Shown here piece by piece: positions 28,299 to 36,665 of a stretch of DNA of 64,000 nucleotides. Source of the stretch: Pseudomonas sp. SCA2728.1_7 (GTDB lineage: Bacteria > Pseudomonadota > Gammaproteobacteria > Pseudomonadales > Pseudomonadaceae). The notes beneath the pieces are model-generated. The model searched no databases, was not told where the DNA came from, and saw only the letters and a list, made by a program, of their open reading frames with translations. Where the stretch lies: contig NZ_CP073104.1 in assembly GCF_018138145.1 (NCBI RefSeq), positions 1,612,001 through 1,676,000 on the forward strand. The letters run 5' to 3'. The translations under genes were made by a program, and so were the position numbers. Numbering within the stretch: position 1 is the stretch's first letter; the number at the start of each line of letters is the position of its first letter.

Positions 28299-28647
28299 CA
28301 CGCGCCCTCCCGGTAGCACCGCTTTTGATGTCGGCCACACCACCGGCAACGCCGTCCGGTGGCGCGATCAGCACCCACTGGTCTTTGCGTTCGGTGATCG
28401 GATCGAGTGGTGCATTGCGCAGATAACGTTGCTCGATCAGTTGCTCGATGGAATCGGGATAACGCCCGGTGTCGCCGTAGAAGTGATCCAGCGCCTCGCG
28501 CATCGCCGACAGGCTCTGGCGCAGCGTGGTTTCCTTCGACGCTTCGAGGCTGTTGAAGTAGCGCGGTAGCGCGATGGTCATCAGCGTGGCGATGATCGCC
28601 ATCACCACCATCAGCTCCAGCAAGGTAAAACCTTTTTCCCGGCGCAT
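28273..28647 (-). CDS. Type II secretion pseudopilin, GspG-like
   Basis: A 124-residue protein with a canonical leader MRREKG and FTLLELMVVMAIIATLM helix containing Glu5. It has the GspG-type DPITERKDQW segment near the C-terminus and a short calcium-loop-like end. ATG 28647 gives a six-residue leader; a GTG at 28659 is also open. Overlaps the following pseudopilin by 26 bases. Processing would need a prepilin peptidase encoded elsewhere, as none is in this window. Confidence 0.82.
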   Translation of the reverse strand: MRREKGFTLLELMVVMAIIATLMTIALPRYFNSLEASKETTLRQSLSAMREALDHFYGDTGRYPDSIEQLIEQRYLRNAPLDPITERKDQWVLIAPPDGVAGGVADIKSGATGRARDGSQYSEW

Positions 28648-28652
28648 GAGGT

Positions 28653-29126
28653 TCACCACTCGCGGTAGGCGATGCCGTTGAGGCCCTTGCCCCGGGCGTG
28701 GGAGTAGACGTCAAAGACGTCCTCGCCATCGCGCGGGTTTTGAGCCGAACTGTTGTAGGCGCGCACGCCCCAACCCCCTTCGTCATCACGTTTGGCCGGC
28801 ACCAGCGGATCGCGCGGGATGCGGCGTAAAAAGTAGAACTTGGCGCCCTTCGCACTGCGCACATCGCGCACGCCTTCGACCAGCACTTTCAGGTTCGGCG
28901 GGTAGCCGCTGCTGTTCAGCGACTTCTCGATGTACCCGGCATCGAAGGCGCGTTTGTAGGCGTCGATGCCATCGCGAATCTGGTACAGCGCGTTGCGCAA
29001 TTCCTGCTCCTTGCCACGCCGCACCAGGGTCTCGGTCAGCGGCGCGGCCATGCTCGCCAACAGGCCGATCAAGGCCAGCGTCACCACGACTTCGATCAGG
29101 GTGAAACCGCGTTGGGAGGTGTTCAT
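28653..29126 (-). CDS. Type II secretion pseudopilin, GspG/GspI-like
   Basis: A 157-residue protein with leader MNTSQRG and the FTLIEVVVTLALIGLLASMA helix. The middle contains KEQELRNALYQIRDGIDAYK and PRDPLVPAKRDDEGGWG, which resemble the major pseudopilin GspG, including a DPL segment and a trailing GEDVFDVYS. ATG 29126 overlaps the gspD stop by four bases (TTG 29132 is in frame just before). Part of the coupled secretion operon; it may be a second major or a minor pseudopilin alongside the gspG at 48703-49131. Confidence 0.8.
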   Translation of the reverse strand: MNTSQRGFTLIEVVVTLALIGLLASMAAPLTETLVRRGKEQELRNALYQIRDGIDAYKRAFDAGYIEKSLNSSGYPPNLKVLVEGVRDVRSAKGAKFYFLRRIPRDPLVPAKRDDEGGWGVRAYNSSAQNPRDGEDVFDVYSHARGKGLNGIAYREW

Positions 29127-29128
29127 GG

Positions 29129-30976
29129 TCAAGGCTTCTCGACAGTGACGCGGGTGGTCGCCACGGCCGAATCACCGACGGCACGCGGCTGCGCGGCAGG
29201 CGACGGCATCACGTAACTCTGCGAACGATCCGGGGCCTGGATGTGCATGCTGGTTTCGGTACCGGTGGAGAACTCCATGTCCGACGGGCTCTGGTACGGC
29301 AGGTTGCGCACGATCCGTGGGGTGATCGACAGCACCAGTTCCGATTTGCCGATGGTGTCTTTGTTGCTGCCGAACAAGCGGCCGAGTCCGGGAATGTCAC
29401 CGAGGCCGGGAATCTTGTTGCCGGTGGCGCCGTGGTCGTTGCGCACCAGTCCGGCGAGGATCTGCGTTTCGCCGTCGTGCAGGCGCAGCGAGGTCTGCGC
29501 GTTGCGGGTATCGACCTGCACCGGGATCGTGCCTTGGCGGGTCGGTTCCAGCGGCGTGGCGTTACTCACTTCCAGGGCAATCTTGATCGCCACTTCGTTG
29601 TTCAGGTGCACAGTGGGCGTCACTTCGAGCTTCAGACCGACATCCAGATAGGTCACGCTTTCGGTGATCACCGGCCCCTGTGTCGACGGCACCGAGGTGG
29701 CGCTGATGATCGGTACACGCTGACCAATGTGAATGCGCGCCTGCTCACGGTTGCTGACGCGAATCACGGGACTTGCGAGGGTGTTGATGTCGTTGTCCTG
29801 CGCGTTGATCTTGGCTTGCGGCGAAGGGCCGATGGAGATGCGGTCAGAGTTGATGCCCTTGAGCTGGCCCAACAGGGTGACCGGTGAACCATCGGAGTTG
29901 ACCACGCCGAAGGTGCTCGGCCATTGCAGGCCGAGGTCGAGAATGCGCTGGGTGGCGACTTCCATCACCTCCACTTCAAGCACCACTTCCGGGTTGGACT
30001 GGTCTTGCGATTGCAGGAGTTTCTCGGCCATGCGCACGGCGTCTTCGGTGTCGCGCATGGTCAGGGTGTTGAGGCGTTCGTCGACGAACACGTCGCGAGT
30101 CTTGAGCATGGTTTTGACCATGTTCAGCGCGGTGTTGGCGTCGATGCTGGTCAGGTAGAAGGTGCGCATCACCAGTTCCTGGTAATCCTTCACTTTCTGC
30201 GGCGAATCCGGGTAAATCAGCAAGGTGTTTTCGTTCACCACTTTCTGGTGCAACTGGTTCTGTTGCAGCAACAGGGTCACGGCGTCTTCGATGCGCACGT
30301 CACGCACGAAAATCGTCGCTTTCATGTCCGGACGCAGGTCTTTGTCGAAGATGAAGTTCAGCCCGGCAACCTGCGACAGCACTTCGAAAATGGTCTTGAG
30401 GTTGGCGTCGCGAAATTCCAGGGTCACTGGCCGATCGAGCTTGGTGCGCAGTTGCGGATAGGCAATGACGTTGCGGCTCTGCACCAGGCGAATGTTGCCT
30501 TGCAGCTCCAGCGCACCTTCATTGGCCGGGTCGAGTTCGAGGATCTGTTTGACCTGACGATCAGCGCCGTAGATGTCGCCGCGACGCAGGTCGCCACGGG
30601 CCAGCTCGAGTTTCTCATCCATGCTGCGCAGGTATTCCATCTGCTTCAGGGCATCCTGCGCGCGGCGGTTGTTCGGCTCGATGGTCAGCACACGCATGTA
30701 GGCGGTGCGCGCCGAGGTAAAATCGCGACGCGCGCGGTCGGTGTCGCCGGCCGTCAGCAACGACGTGATCGCCTTGGCCCGACCGGTGTTGAGCAGCAGG
30801 TGCAATTCGGTGTCGCGCGGATTTTCGCGCAGGCCTTCTTCGATACGCGCCAGCCCCGCCTCGTACTGACCCTGTTCAATCAGGTCGGCGGCTTCCTTGT
30901 TGGCCACTTGTGCGGAACTGCACGCGGCCAGCCCGGCACACAGGCCCAGGCTCATCAGCAAACGGGAACGGTTCAT
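29129..30976 (-). CDS. gspD: Outer-membrane secretin, GspD-like lipoprotein
   Basis: A 615-residue lipoprotein (signal MNRSRLLMSLGLCAGLAAC). An N-terminal TPR-like helical region (about residues 25-180) precedes a secretin N-domain with TLEFRDANLKTIFEVLSQVAGLNF, then N-subdomains and a C-terminal secretin barrel (QILAGLVRNDHGATGNKIPGLGDIPGLGRLF, ELVLSITPRIVR). The extra TPR domain and lipidation make it closer to the PilQ/MSHA-type or 'Xcm'-type secretins than to XcpQ. ATG 30976 chosen at the lipoprotein signal and overlapping the upstream stop by four bases; the longer frame upstream is antisense-like. Forms the outer-membrane pore of the export apparatus. Confidence 0.9.
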   Translation of the reverse strand: MNRSRLLMSLGLCAGLAACSSAQVANKEAADLIEQGQYEAGLARIEEGLRENPRDTELHLLLNTGRAKAITSLLTAGDTDRARRDFTSARTAYMRVLTIEPNNRRAQDALKQMEYLRSMDEKLELARGDLRRGDIYGADRQVKQILELDPANEGALELQGNIRLVQSRNVIAYPQLRTKLDRPVTLEFRDANLKTIFEVLSQVAGLNFIFDKDLRPDMKATIFVRDVRIEDAVTLLLQQNQLHQKVVNENTLLIYPDSPQKVKDYQELVMRTFYLTSIDANTALNMVKTMLKTRDVFVDERLNTLTMRDTEDAVRMAEKLLQSQDQSNPEVVLEVEVMEVATQRILDLGLQWPSTFGVVNSDGSPVTLLGQLKGINSDRISIGPSPQAKINAQDNDINTLASPVIRVSNREQARIHIGQRVPIISATSVPSTQGPVITESVTYLDVGLKLEVTPTVHLNNEVAIKIALEVSNATPLEPTRQGTIPVQVDTRNAQTSLRLHDGETQILAGLVRNDHGATGNKIPGLGDIPGLGRLFGSNKDTIGKSELVLSITPRIVRNLPYQSPSDMEFSTGTETSMHIQAPDRSQSYVMPSPAAQPRAVGDSAVATTRVTVEKP

Positions 30977-31485
30977 TGCGTACTCCCCACAGACAGGGTC
31001 TGCGACAAATGCAAAGGCAGGTAGACCAGACTCAATTCCACATCGGAAATGCCGGTGATCTTCCAGGTGTCGTCGATCACATCCCCGTTGCGCACGACGT
31101 AGATCTTTTCGCCGTTCTGCAAAAACACTTGCAGGTCGCTGCGGTCGTGCAGCCTGCCGACGAACTGAAACGGCACCGGTGGGAGGCTCGGGGCTTGCAC
31201 CACTGTGGCCGGGTTGATCGCTTGTTCGGTGACCGTGGCCAGGGTTGGCGCGGCCTTCCAGGATTTCGCCGCGAACAGATCGCCGGCCGGGCTCAGGTCC
31301 CTGATCGGTGCCTCTTTGGCCTTGGCGGTGCTGGCCGGCAGCGCGCCCCGGGTTTTCCCCGGCGTGGCGACGGCTACTGCGTTGGAATCGGCGTCCACGG
31401 TTGGCGAGAAATATTCCGGCAACCACGCCAGCGCGGCCGCCACAGCGAAGAACGCTAGCCACCCTGTCACGCGCTTGGTATTCAT
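30973..31485 (-). CDS. GspC/PilP-like inner-membrane-to-secretin connector
   Basis: A 170-residue protein with one N-terminal membrane helix (WLAFFAVAAALAWLP), a Pro/Ala/Lys linker, and a C-terminal HR-like domain (PFQFVGRLHDRSDLQVFLQNGEKIYVVRNGDVIDDTWKI) as in GspC or PilP proteins that dock on the secretin. Its ATG shares one base with the preceding stop (TGATG), and its stop overlaps gspD. Size and position support a connector role. Confidence 0.75.
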   Translation of the reverse strand: MNTKRVTGWLAFFAVAAALAWLPEYFSPTVDADSNAVAVATPGKTRGALPASTAKAKEAPIRDLSPAGDLFAAKSWKAAPTLATVTEQAINPATVVQAPSLPPVPFQFVGRLHDRSDLQVFLQNGEKIYVVRNGDVIDDTWKITGISDVELSLVYLPLHLSQTLSVGSTQ

Positions 31486-32033
31486 CACGACCTCGACAGG
31501 TAAAGGGTCATACGGATCCGGCCATTGAGGTCGGTGTCGCCAATCTTCTTGCGTTGCAGCTCAAGGTCTTCCACCACCACCGCTGGCAACTGACCGAGCA
31601 AGGCGTGCACGAAGCGGCGCAGTTGCGGGTAGCTGCCGCGCACTGGCAAGAGGATCTGATAGCGCGCCAGATGGGTTTTCGGATCGACGCCGAGGGCATA
31701 TTCACCGCGCGCCAGGGTGATGTGCTCCTGCGCTGCGAGGGCGTAGATGCGGTCGATGGCGACGGTGGCTTGCGGCTGCGCCGGCAGTTTGTTGCGGAAG
31801 TCGTCGAGCTGACGCTGCGGCACCACCGGTGGCGCGATGCTGCCGTCTTCAACCTTGGCCAGGTACTCGGTGGCTTCCTGAGTCTGCTGGCTCAAGTGCT
31901 GCAACGATTGCCAGCCCGGCAGCAAACCACCGAGTGCCCAAGCCACCGCGATCAGCAGCAACGCCAGCCCGGCCAGGCCCGGAATGCCGAGGCCTTGCAG
32001 GTATTCGTGGACGATCAGCCTAGGGATTCGCAT
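31485..32033 (-). CDS. PilO/GspM-like inner-membrane assembly protein
   Basis: A 182-residue protein with one membrane helix (GLAGLALLLIAVAWALGGLLPGW), a coiled segment, and a ferredoxin-like domain (IDRIYALAAQEHITLARGEYAL, YQILLPVRGSYPQLRRFVHALL) typical of PilO/GspM. It follows the PilN-like gene with a 14-base overlap. With PilM and PilN homologues it would form the inner-membrane platform that couples ATPase and pseudopilus. Confidence 0.78.
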   Translation of the reverse strand: MRIPRLIVHEYLQGLGIPGLAGLALLLIAVAWALGGLLPGWQSLQHLSQQTQEATEYLAKVEDGSIAPPVVPQRQLDDFRNKLPAQPQATVAIDRIYALAAQEHITLARGEYALGVDPKTHLARYQILLPVRGSYPQLRRFVHALLGQLPAVVVEDLELQRKKIGDTDLNGRIRMTLYLSRS

Positions 32034-32565
32034 CGCCTATCTCCCAAGTCGCCGACAGGTTGAATTGCACCGGTTGTTCCGGCGATTTGACGACGATCTC
32101 GTGGCTCAACAGCGAGACGTCGGACAGTTCGTCGCTGGCTTCCAGACGTTTGTGGAAGTCGAGCATCGCTTGCAGATCCCGCGCTTCGGCGCTGATCCGT
32201 ACCTGACCTTTGCGCGCATCCGGGGTCAGGCTGAGCAGTGCGACGTCATCACGTGGCATCGCTTCGAGCATGGCGAACAGGCGTTCCCATGGGCGGCGCA
32301 GTTGCTGCGAGACCTTGCGCATCTCGGCGAGGTTCGCCGCTTGCTCACGGGTTTCCGCCGGGCTCAGGGTGGACTTGGCACCGCTGTCACCGGTGAGCTG
32401 GCGCTGGGTGGTTTGCAGGTGGCCTTGTTGCTGCTCGGTGTGCGCGTCGAGGTGCTGTTGCACGCCGAAGCACAGCAGCGCCAGCAGCACGCCGCCGCCG
32501 AGCAAACTCCAACCCAACGGGCCGGAACGCGGCCGTGGCTGAAAATCCAGATTCAGGGCGCGCAT
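32020..32565 (-). CDS. PilN/GspL-C-like inner-membrane assembly protein
   Basis: A 181-residue bitopic protein: a short cytosolic N-terminus (MRALNLDFQPRPR, matching the NLxF motif by which PilN binds PilM), one membrane helix (LGWSLLGGGVLLALLCFGV), a coiled coil and a periplasmic ferredoxin-like fold. ATG 32565 starts one base after the stop of the PilM-like gene. Together these two correspond to a split GspL. Confidence 0.78.
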   Translation of the reverse strand: MRALNLDFQPRPRSGPLGWSLLGGGVLLALLCFGVQQHLDAHTEQQQGHLQTTQRQLTGDSGAKSTLSPAETREQAANLAEMRKVSQQLRRPWERLFAMLEAMPRDDVALLSLTPDARKGQVRISAEARDLQAMLDFHKRLEASDELSDVSLLSHEIVVKSPEQPVQFNLSATWEIGDANP

Positions 32566-32566
32566 C

Positions 32567-33370
32567 TCAGGCCACCGCCCGGGACATGACGTACAAGCCG
32601 TCACGCACGGTCATCGCGTCGTCTTCAAGGGTGCGCAGTTGCACCCCCGCCACGTCCGGATGCGCATCAAGGCGCGCCGGCGCATGCAGATAAACGTTGA
32701 AGGCGCGTTCACTGGTCGAAGCTTGCAGCTGCCGTTCGCGACCGATCAGGGCATTCAACGCGGCATCGCTGTCGCTGCCGCCCACCGAACGCACGCCGGC
32801 CCAGCGCCCTTCCCTGGCCAGCAACAACACGCTGCGCTGCGGCTCGGCGACGACGAAGAGGAAGTCGCCGGCATCGAGACTTTTGTCGAAGCGGTTGAAC
32901 GCCGCCATCAGGTACGGCTGCACAGAGCGCAGGCGCAGACCGCGACCACTGACCAGCGTGCGCAGGCGTTCGAGCAAGTCTTGCGGCAAGGCGCTGGCGA
33001 TGCGGTCGTAACCGGCCGGTTCGGCGGATAGCACCAGACTCCAGGCTTGGCTTGGCGCGCCGAACAGGTCTTCGAAACACAGTTGGGCGAAACCACGCAG
33101 TTCTTCAGGGCTGCTGATCTGCGCGCTCCACGGCACCAGGCAGAAGCGGCTGAAGTGCCCGGAGATGACCACGCTCAGTTCGGCGCCGGCGCCGGCGTGT
33201 TCACCGAGCAGGCGGTCGAGGGTGTCCAGCGCCACCGCGTAGCTCTGGAAGCCTTCGTCGATGTAACCGACGCTGCCCCGCCACAGGGTGTCGCTGCCGC
33301 GCCGCTGACCGAGGCCAACACCGCTGGCGCCGAGCACGGCGACAAAACGCTCACGCGATAAATGTGACAC
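32567..33370 (-). CDS. PilM/GspL-N-like actin-fold assembly protein
   Basis: A 267-residue cytosolic protein with an actin-like PilM fold: FVAVLGASGVGLGQRRG near the N-terminus, a central FLFVVAEPQRSVLLLAREG strand pair and a C-terminal GVQLRTLEDDAM. GTG 33370 is chosen because GGAGGAGATCAACC precedes it; the frame continues upstream into gspE, which it overlaps by 20 bases. It is expected to bind the N-terminus of the next protein and the ATPase. Confidence 0.75.
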   Translation of the reverse strand: MSHLSRERFVAVLGASGVGLGQRRGSDTLWRGSVGYIDEGFQSYAVALDTLDRLLGEHAGAGAELSVVISGHFSRFCLVPWSAQISSPEELRGFAQLCFEDLFGAPSQAWSLVLSAEPAGYDRIASALPQDLLERLRTLVSGRGLRLRSVQPYLMAAFNRFDKSLDAGDFLFVVAEPQRSVLLLAREGRWAGVRSVGGSDSDAALNALIGRERQLQASTSERAFNVYLHAPARLDAHPDVAGVQLRTLEDDAMTVRDGLYVMSRAVA

Positions 33371-35057
33371 GGTTGATCTCCTCCAGCGTGGTGCGACCTT
33401 GTTCCACCAGCTCCAGCGCCGATTCGCGCAGCAGGCGCAAACCACGGGCGCAGGCCAGGGCTTTGATTTTTTTGATCGGTTGGCGCTCGACGATCATCTG
33501 GCGCAGCTCGTCATCGAGGTGCAACAACTCGGCAATCGCCGTGCGCCCGCGATAACCGCTGCCCCGGCAATGGCCGCAGCCCTTGCCGTGGACGAAGTGG
33601 TAGTGATCGACTTTCTGCGGATCGAGGCCCGAGGCACGCAGCTCTTCATCGCTCGGATTGACCGGCGCGCTGCAACTGCTGCACACCAAGCGGATCAGGC
33701 GCTGGGCGAGAATCGCGTTGAGCGCGGAAACCAGGCTGTAGGGGTCGATTTCCATTTGGGTGAAACGGCCGATCACGTCGAAGACGTTGTTGGCGTGGAT
33801 GGTGGTGAACACCAGATGGCCGGTGAGCGCTGATTGCACGGCGATCTGCGCGGTGTCCGGGTCGCGGATCTCGCCGACCATGATCTTGTCTGGGTCGTGG
33901 CGCAGGATCGAGCGCAAGCCACGGGCGAAGGTCAGGCCTTTTTTCTCGTTGACCGGGATTTGCAACACGCCCGGCAATTGATATTCGACCGGGTCTTCGA
34001 TGGTGATGATCTTGTCCACGCCGTGGTTGATCTCGGTGATCATCGCGTACAGCGTGGTGGTCTTGCCGCTGCCGGTCGGGCCGGTGACCAGCACCATGCC
34101 GTAGGGTTCGGCGGCGAGGCGACGCAACTGGCGCAGGGTTTCGTCTTCAAAGCCCAGCGCCTGCAACTGCACACCGCAGACCTTGTCGGCGAGGTCCTGT
34201 TTGTCGAGCACCCGCAGCACCGCGTCTTCGCCGAAAATGCTCGGCATGATCGACACGCGGAAGTCGATCTGGCGGCCGCTGATACCGATCTTGAAGCGGC
34301 CATCCTGTGGCACGCGTTTCTCGCCGATGTCCAGTTCGGCCATGACCTTGACCCGCGAGATCACTTGTTCGGAGAACTCCGCACCCTGGACTTTGCTGAT
34401 GTTATTGAGCACGCCGTCGATGCGGTACTTGATCACCAGACCATTGCCGGTGGTGCCGAGGTGGATGTCGCTGGCGTGCATTTTCAGCGCGTCGTAGAGG
34501 GTCGAGTTGACCAGTTTCACCACGCTGCTGGCGTCTTCGCTGATGCTGGTCAGCGACAGACTTTGCAGGGTGTCGATTTCGTGGTGAGTGTCGCCCTGAG
34601 CGTTCAGCGATTCGACGGCGTGGAAGCTTTCTTCGTGGCGGGCCAGATAGGCCTTGAGGTCATCGGCGTGCACCAGATGCAGCGGCGCGCCGTGCAGGCA
34701 TTCGTCGATCCAGGCCAGGCGCGCCGGGTCGAAGGGGTCGGCAAACACGCCGATGACTTCGTCGTTGTGGCGCAGCAGGATGAATTCACGTTTGAGGCAT
34801 TGTGCGAGGGTGACCCGGTCGAACACCGGCGTCGCGGCAAACAGGCTGTCGGTGTCGAGCACCGGGTAATGCAGGGTGACGCCGAGGGTGTGAATGAACG
34901 GCATCGGCGCCAGTTCACAGAGTACGCCGAGGGCTTCTAGGACGCGTTCGCCGGAGGTGGCGGCCCGCGCCCGGGCCTGGGCAAGCTGTTCACTGGAAAA
35001 GCGCTCGGGGGCGCATTCGGCCAGCAGCGGTTCGACGACAACGGACAGACGTTCCAT
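33351..35057 (-). CDS. gspE: Type II secretion ATPase, GspE
   Basis: A 568-residue hexameric ATPase. An N-terminal MshEN/GspE-N domain (about residues 1-150) binds the PilM-like partner. The motor domain has Walker A GPTGSGKTTTL (about residue 325), Asp box IEDPVEYQLPG, Walker B ILRHDPDKIMVGEIRD, and His box TGHLVFTTIHAN. Near the C-terminus a zinc site CSSC...CGHC is present as in GspE. The powered step is pseudopilus extension. It lies 81 bases downstream of the orphan receiver gene and overlaps the next gene by 20 bases. Confidence 0.93.
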   Translation of the reverse strand: MERLSVVVEPLLAECAPERFSSEQLAQARARAATSGERVLEALGVLCELAPMPFIHTLGVTLHYPVLDTDSLFAATPVFDRVTLAQCLKREFILLRHNDEVIGVFADPFDPARLAWIDECLHGAPLHLVHADDLKAYLARHEESFHAVESLNAQGDTHHEIDTLQSLSLTSISEDASSVVKLVNSTLYDALKMHASDIHLGTTGNGLVIKYRIDGVLNNISKVQGAEFSEQVISRVKVMAELDIGEKRVPQDGRFKIGISGRQIDFRVSIMPSIFGEDAVLRVLDKQDLADKVCGVQLQALGFEDETLRQLRRLAAEPYGMVLVTGPTGSGKTTTLYAMITEINHGVDKIITIEDPVEYQLPGVLQIPVNEKKGLTFARGLRSILRHDPDKIMVGEIRDPDTAQIAVQSALTGHLVFTTIHANNVFDVIGRFTQMEIDPYSLVSALNAILAQRLIRLVCSSCSAPVNPSDEELRASGLDPQKVDHYHFVHGKGCGHCRGSGYRGRTAIAELLHLDDELRQMIVERQPIKKIKALACARGLRLLRESALELVEQGRTTLEEINRVTFIA

Positions 35058-35138
35058 GGCTTGCTCTCCAACCGGGGCTTAGAGCCCTGTCGGCGCGGCA
35101 AACCTTGGCGGCAAGTGCCGGAACGTCTGTTCGCGCCA

Positions 35139-35669
35139 TTACTCCCCGGTGAGCATTTGATCGTCGTCCGGTGCCATGGCGTGCAACTGTCGTCGCCGAT
35201 CCGCCAACACCCAACTGCCATCGTACAACTGCAACGGGAAGCTCTCGGTCCTGCTCTGGCGTCGTTCGACAAAACCCTCGGAAGGGCTCGCACCGGGTTT
35301 CGCTTCGCGCTTGATCCCAAGAAGGTCGCAGACCGCCCGCGCCAGTTCCGCCAAGGGAAACGGTTTGAACAGGATGTGGCTGACCCCCAGTTGCCGCGCC
35401 CGCTCACAGACTTCAGCGGTCGGGTGACCCGTTATCAGCACAAAATGGCACGTCCTGTTCTGGCGGACTGCGTCGAGCACCTCAAAGCCTTCCATATCGG
35501 GCAAGCGGTAATCGAACACCAGCACGTCGGGGGCAAAGGTTTCGGCCAAACCGATAGCCGTCGCTCCGTCATGTGCAATCGCGACGTCCAGCCCCTGCGC
35601 CGACAGATAATCCTGAAGGTTCTGTGCAAGCAGCTGTTCGTCTTCGACAACCAGTACTTTGTTAACCAA
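35139..35669 (-). CDS. Orphan receiver-domain protein leading the secretion/curli operon
   Basis: A 176-residue protein: residues 1-120 are a CheY-like receiver (VLVVEDEQ acidic pair, phosphoacceptor Asp53 in VFDYRLPD, Thr in LITGHP, Lys in LFKPFP). The remaining 55 residues (ERRQSRTESFPLQLYDGSW) match no output domain I know. The start is TTG 35669 with AAGGAG six bases upstream. It is the first gene after a sigma-54-like promoter and two perfect palindromes. It may be a phospho-dependent regulator of the secretion machine or act through protein contact; no DNA-binding domain is visible. Confidence 0.8.
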   Translation of the reverse strand: MVNKVLVVEDEQLLAQNLQDYLSAQGLDVAIAHDGATAIGLAETFAPDVLVFDYRLPDMEGFEVLDAVRQNRTCHFVLITGHPTAEVCERARQLGVSHILFKPFPLAELARAVCDLLGIKREAKPGASPSEGFVERRQSRTESFPLQLYDGSWVLADRRRQLHAMAPDDDQMLTGE

Positions 35670-35733
35670 GGTCGACTCCTTGAAACAGCAGGTCCGATGA
35701 CCCCGCCCTGAGAGTGCGCCTTACCAGGGGTAA

Positions 35734-35749
35734 CGCACACTTCATGCCA
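35734..35749 (-). promoter_or_regulatory. Candidate sigma-54 promoter of the secretion/curli operon
   Basis: On the minus strand: TGGCATG-AAGT-GTGCG. The -24 element is excellent, the GG-GC spacing is exactly ten, and the -12 keeps GC but in a GTGCG context. The predicted start near 35723 gives a 54-base leader to TTG 35669. Two perfect palindromes lie 100-160 bases upstream. Confidence 0.6.
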
Positions 35750-35824
35750 GGCTGAGTGCCGGTAATTTTATGTCTTCATGTCCTTGAAATTAATGACAAT
35801 GCCCGCTCGTCCCGGTACCCCGTT

Positions 35825-35880
35825 CCCCAGAAACGGGGAAGCACCTGAATGGGCATCGAAGCCATTCCCCACTATTGGGG
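35825..35880. promoter_or_regulatory. Pair of putative MnxR binding sites upstream of the secretion/curli operon
   Basis: CCCCA-GAAA-CGGGG at 35825-35838 and CCCCA-CTAT-TGGGG at 35867-35880, both perfect CCCCR-N4-YGGGG palindromes. Their centres are 42 bases apart, four helical turns, so two dimers would lie on one DNA face. They are centred about 108 and 150 bases upstream of the predicted sigma-54 start. Confidence 0.65.
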
Positions 35881-35888
35881 GGGAACCT

Positions 35889-36650
35889 TCAGTCGTCGTC
35901 AATTCGTTCGATCCTGTTCTGCACCCGTAATTGCGCGAGCACTTGGCGACGAGCCTGGGTCTGTTGCTGTCGGGCGAGCTGTGCCCTGACTGTATCCAGC
36001 CCCTGTAAATCTGGGACATCGGCGGCCTCCAAGTGGTTCGGCAAATAAATCACATGCCAGCCAAACGGTGAACGCAGTGGTTGGCTGGCAAAACTCGCCC
36101 CGCTGACAATCGAGGCGTGCATTTGCATCAAGCGTAGACGCGCTTGAGCCACTGTGGCTGCATCCGCTTGCGCGGGCACGCGGATCAACAGGTGACGGGG
36201 TTGCAACGTATTGGCGCGGATCAGTTCGGCGAACATCTGCTGCGCCGCCAGTTCGCGGCGGGTGTACTCGGTGAAGGACGCCTCATCGAAACCGGCATCC
36301 TGCAAGCGACGGACAAATTTATCCGTGCCGCCGATGGCCAGGCGGGTTTGCTCGATCTGCTGACGCAGCGCTTGCTCGTCGATCTGTCGGCCACGCTTCT
36401 GCGATTCCTGCCACAGCAGTTCTTTGTCGATCAGCATTTGCAACGCCGCCTGCCGCAGTTCCTTATAGGCCTTGGGACTGCGAATGCTGGTTACCGCGCG
36501 GCCCTGATCTTCCAGGTATTCGGCGAAGAAACGCTCGAAGCGAAACCCGGAGATTTCATCGCCGTTGACCCGCGCCACGGCCGGTTCGTTGTTGGCCCAC
36601 GCCTGCGGCAGCCAACAGGTCAGCAGCAAGATCAGCGTTGTGCGTTTCAT
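35889..36650 (-). CDS. Periplasmic SurA/parvulin-like peptidyl-prolyl isomerase
   Basis: A 253-residue exported protein (signal ending AWA) with an N-terminal SurA-type helical chaperone region (AVARVNGDEISGFRFERFF, LRQAALQMLIDKELLWQES) and a compact parvulin-like domain from PRHLLIRVP to SPFGWHVIYL. The isomerase domain is shorter than usual, so chaperone rather than catalytic activity may dominate. Last gene of the mnxG-linked set, 15 bases after the cytochrome fusion gene. Plausibly assists folding of the very large exported oxidase, though that is inference. Confidence 0.8.
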   Translation of the reverse strand: MKRTTLILLLTCWLPQAWANNEPAVARVNGDEISGFRFERFFAEYLEDQGRAVTSIRSPKAYKELRQAALQMLIDKELLWQESQKRGRQIDEQALRQQIEQTRLAIGGTDKFVRRLQDAGFDEASFTEYTRRELAAQQMFAELIRANTLQPRHLLIRVPAQADAATVAQARLRLMQMHASIVSGASFASQPLRSPFGWHVIYLPNHLEAADVPDLQGLDTVRAQLARQQQTQARRQVLAQLRVQNRIERIDDD

Positions 36651-36665
36651 GATCGGGCCCTCCGT

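Noticed and set aside
30977..31462. N-terminal extension of the GspD frame
   Set aside because: Overlaps the GspC-like gene in another frame, is Arg/Gly-rich, and a lipoprotein signal begins at 30976.
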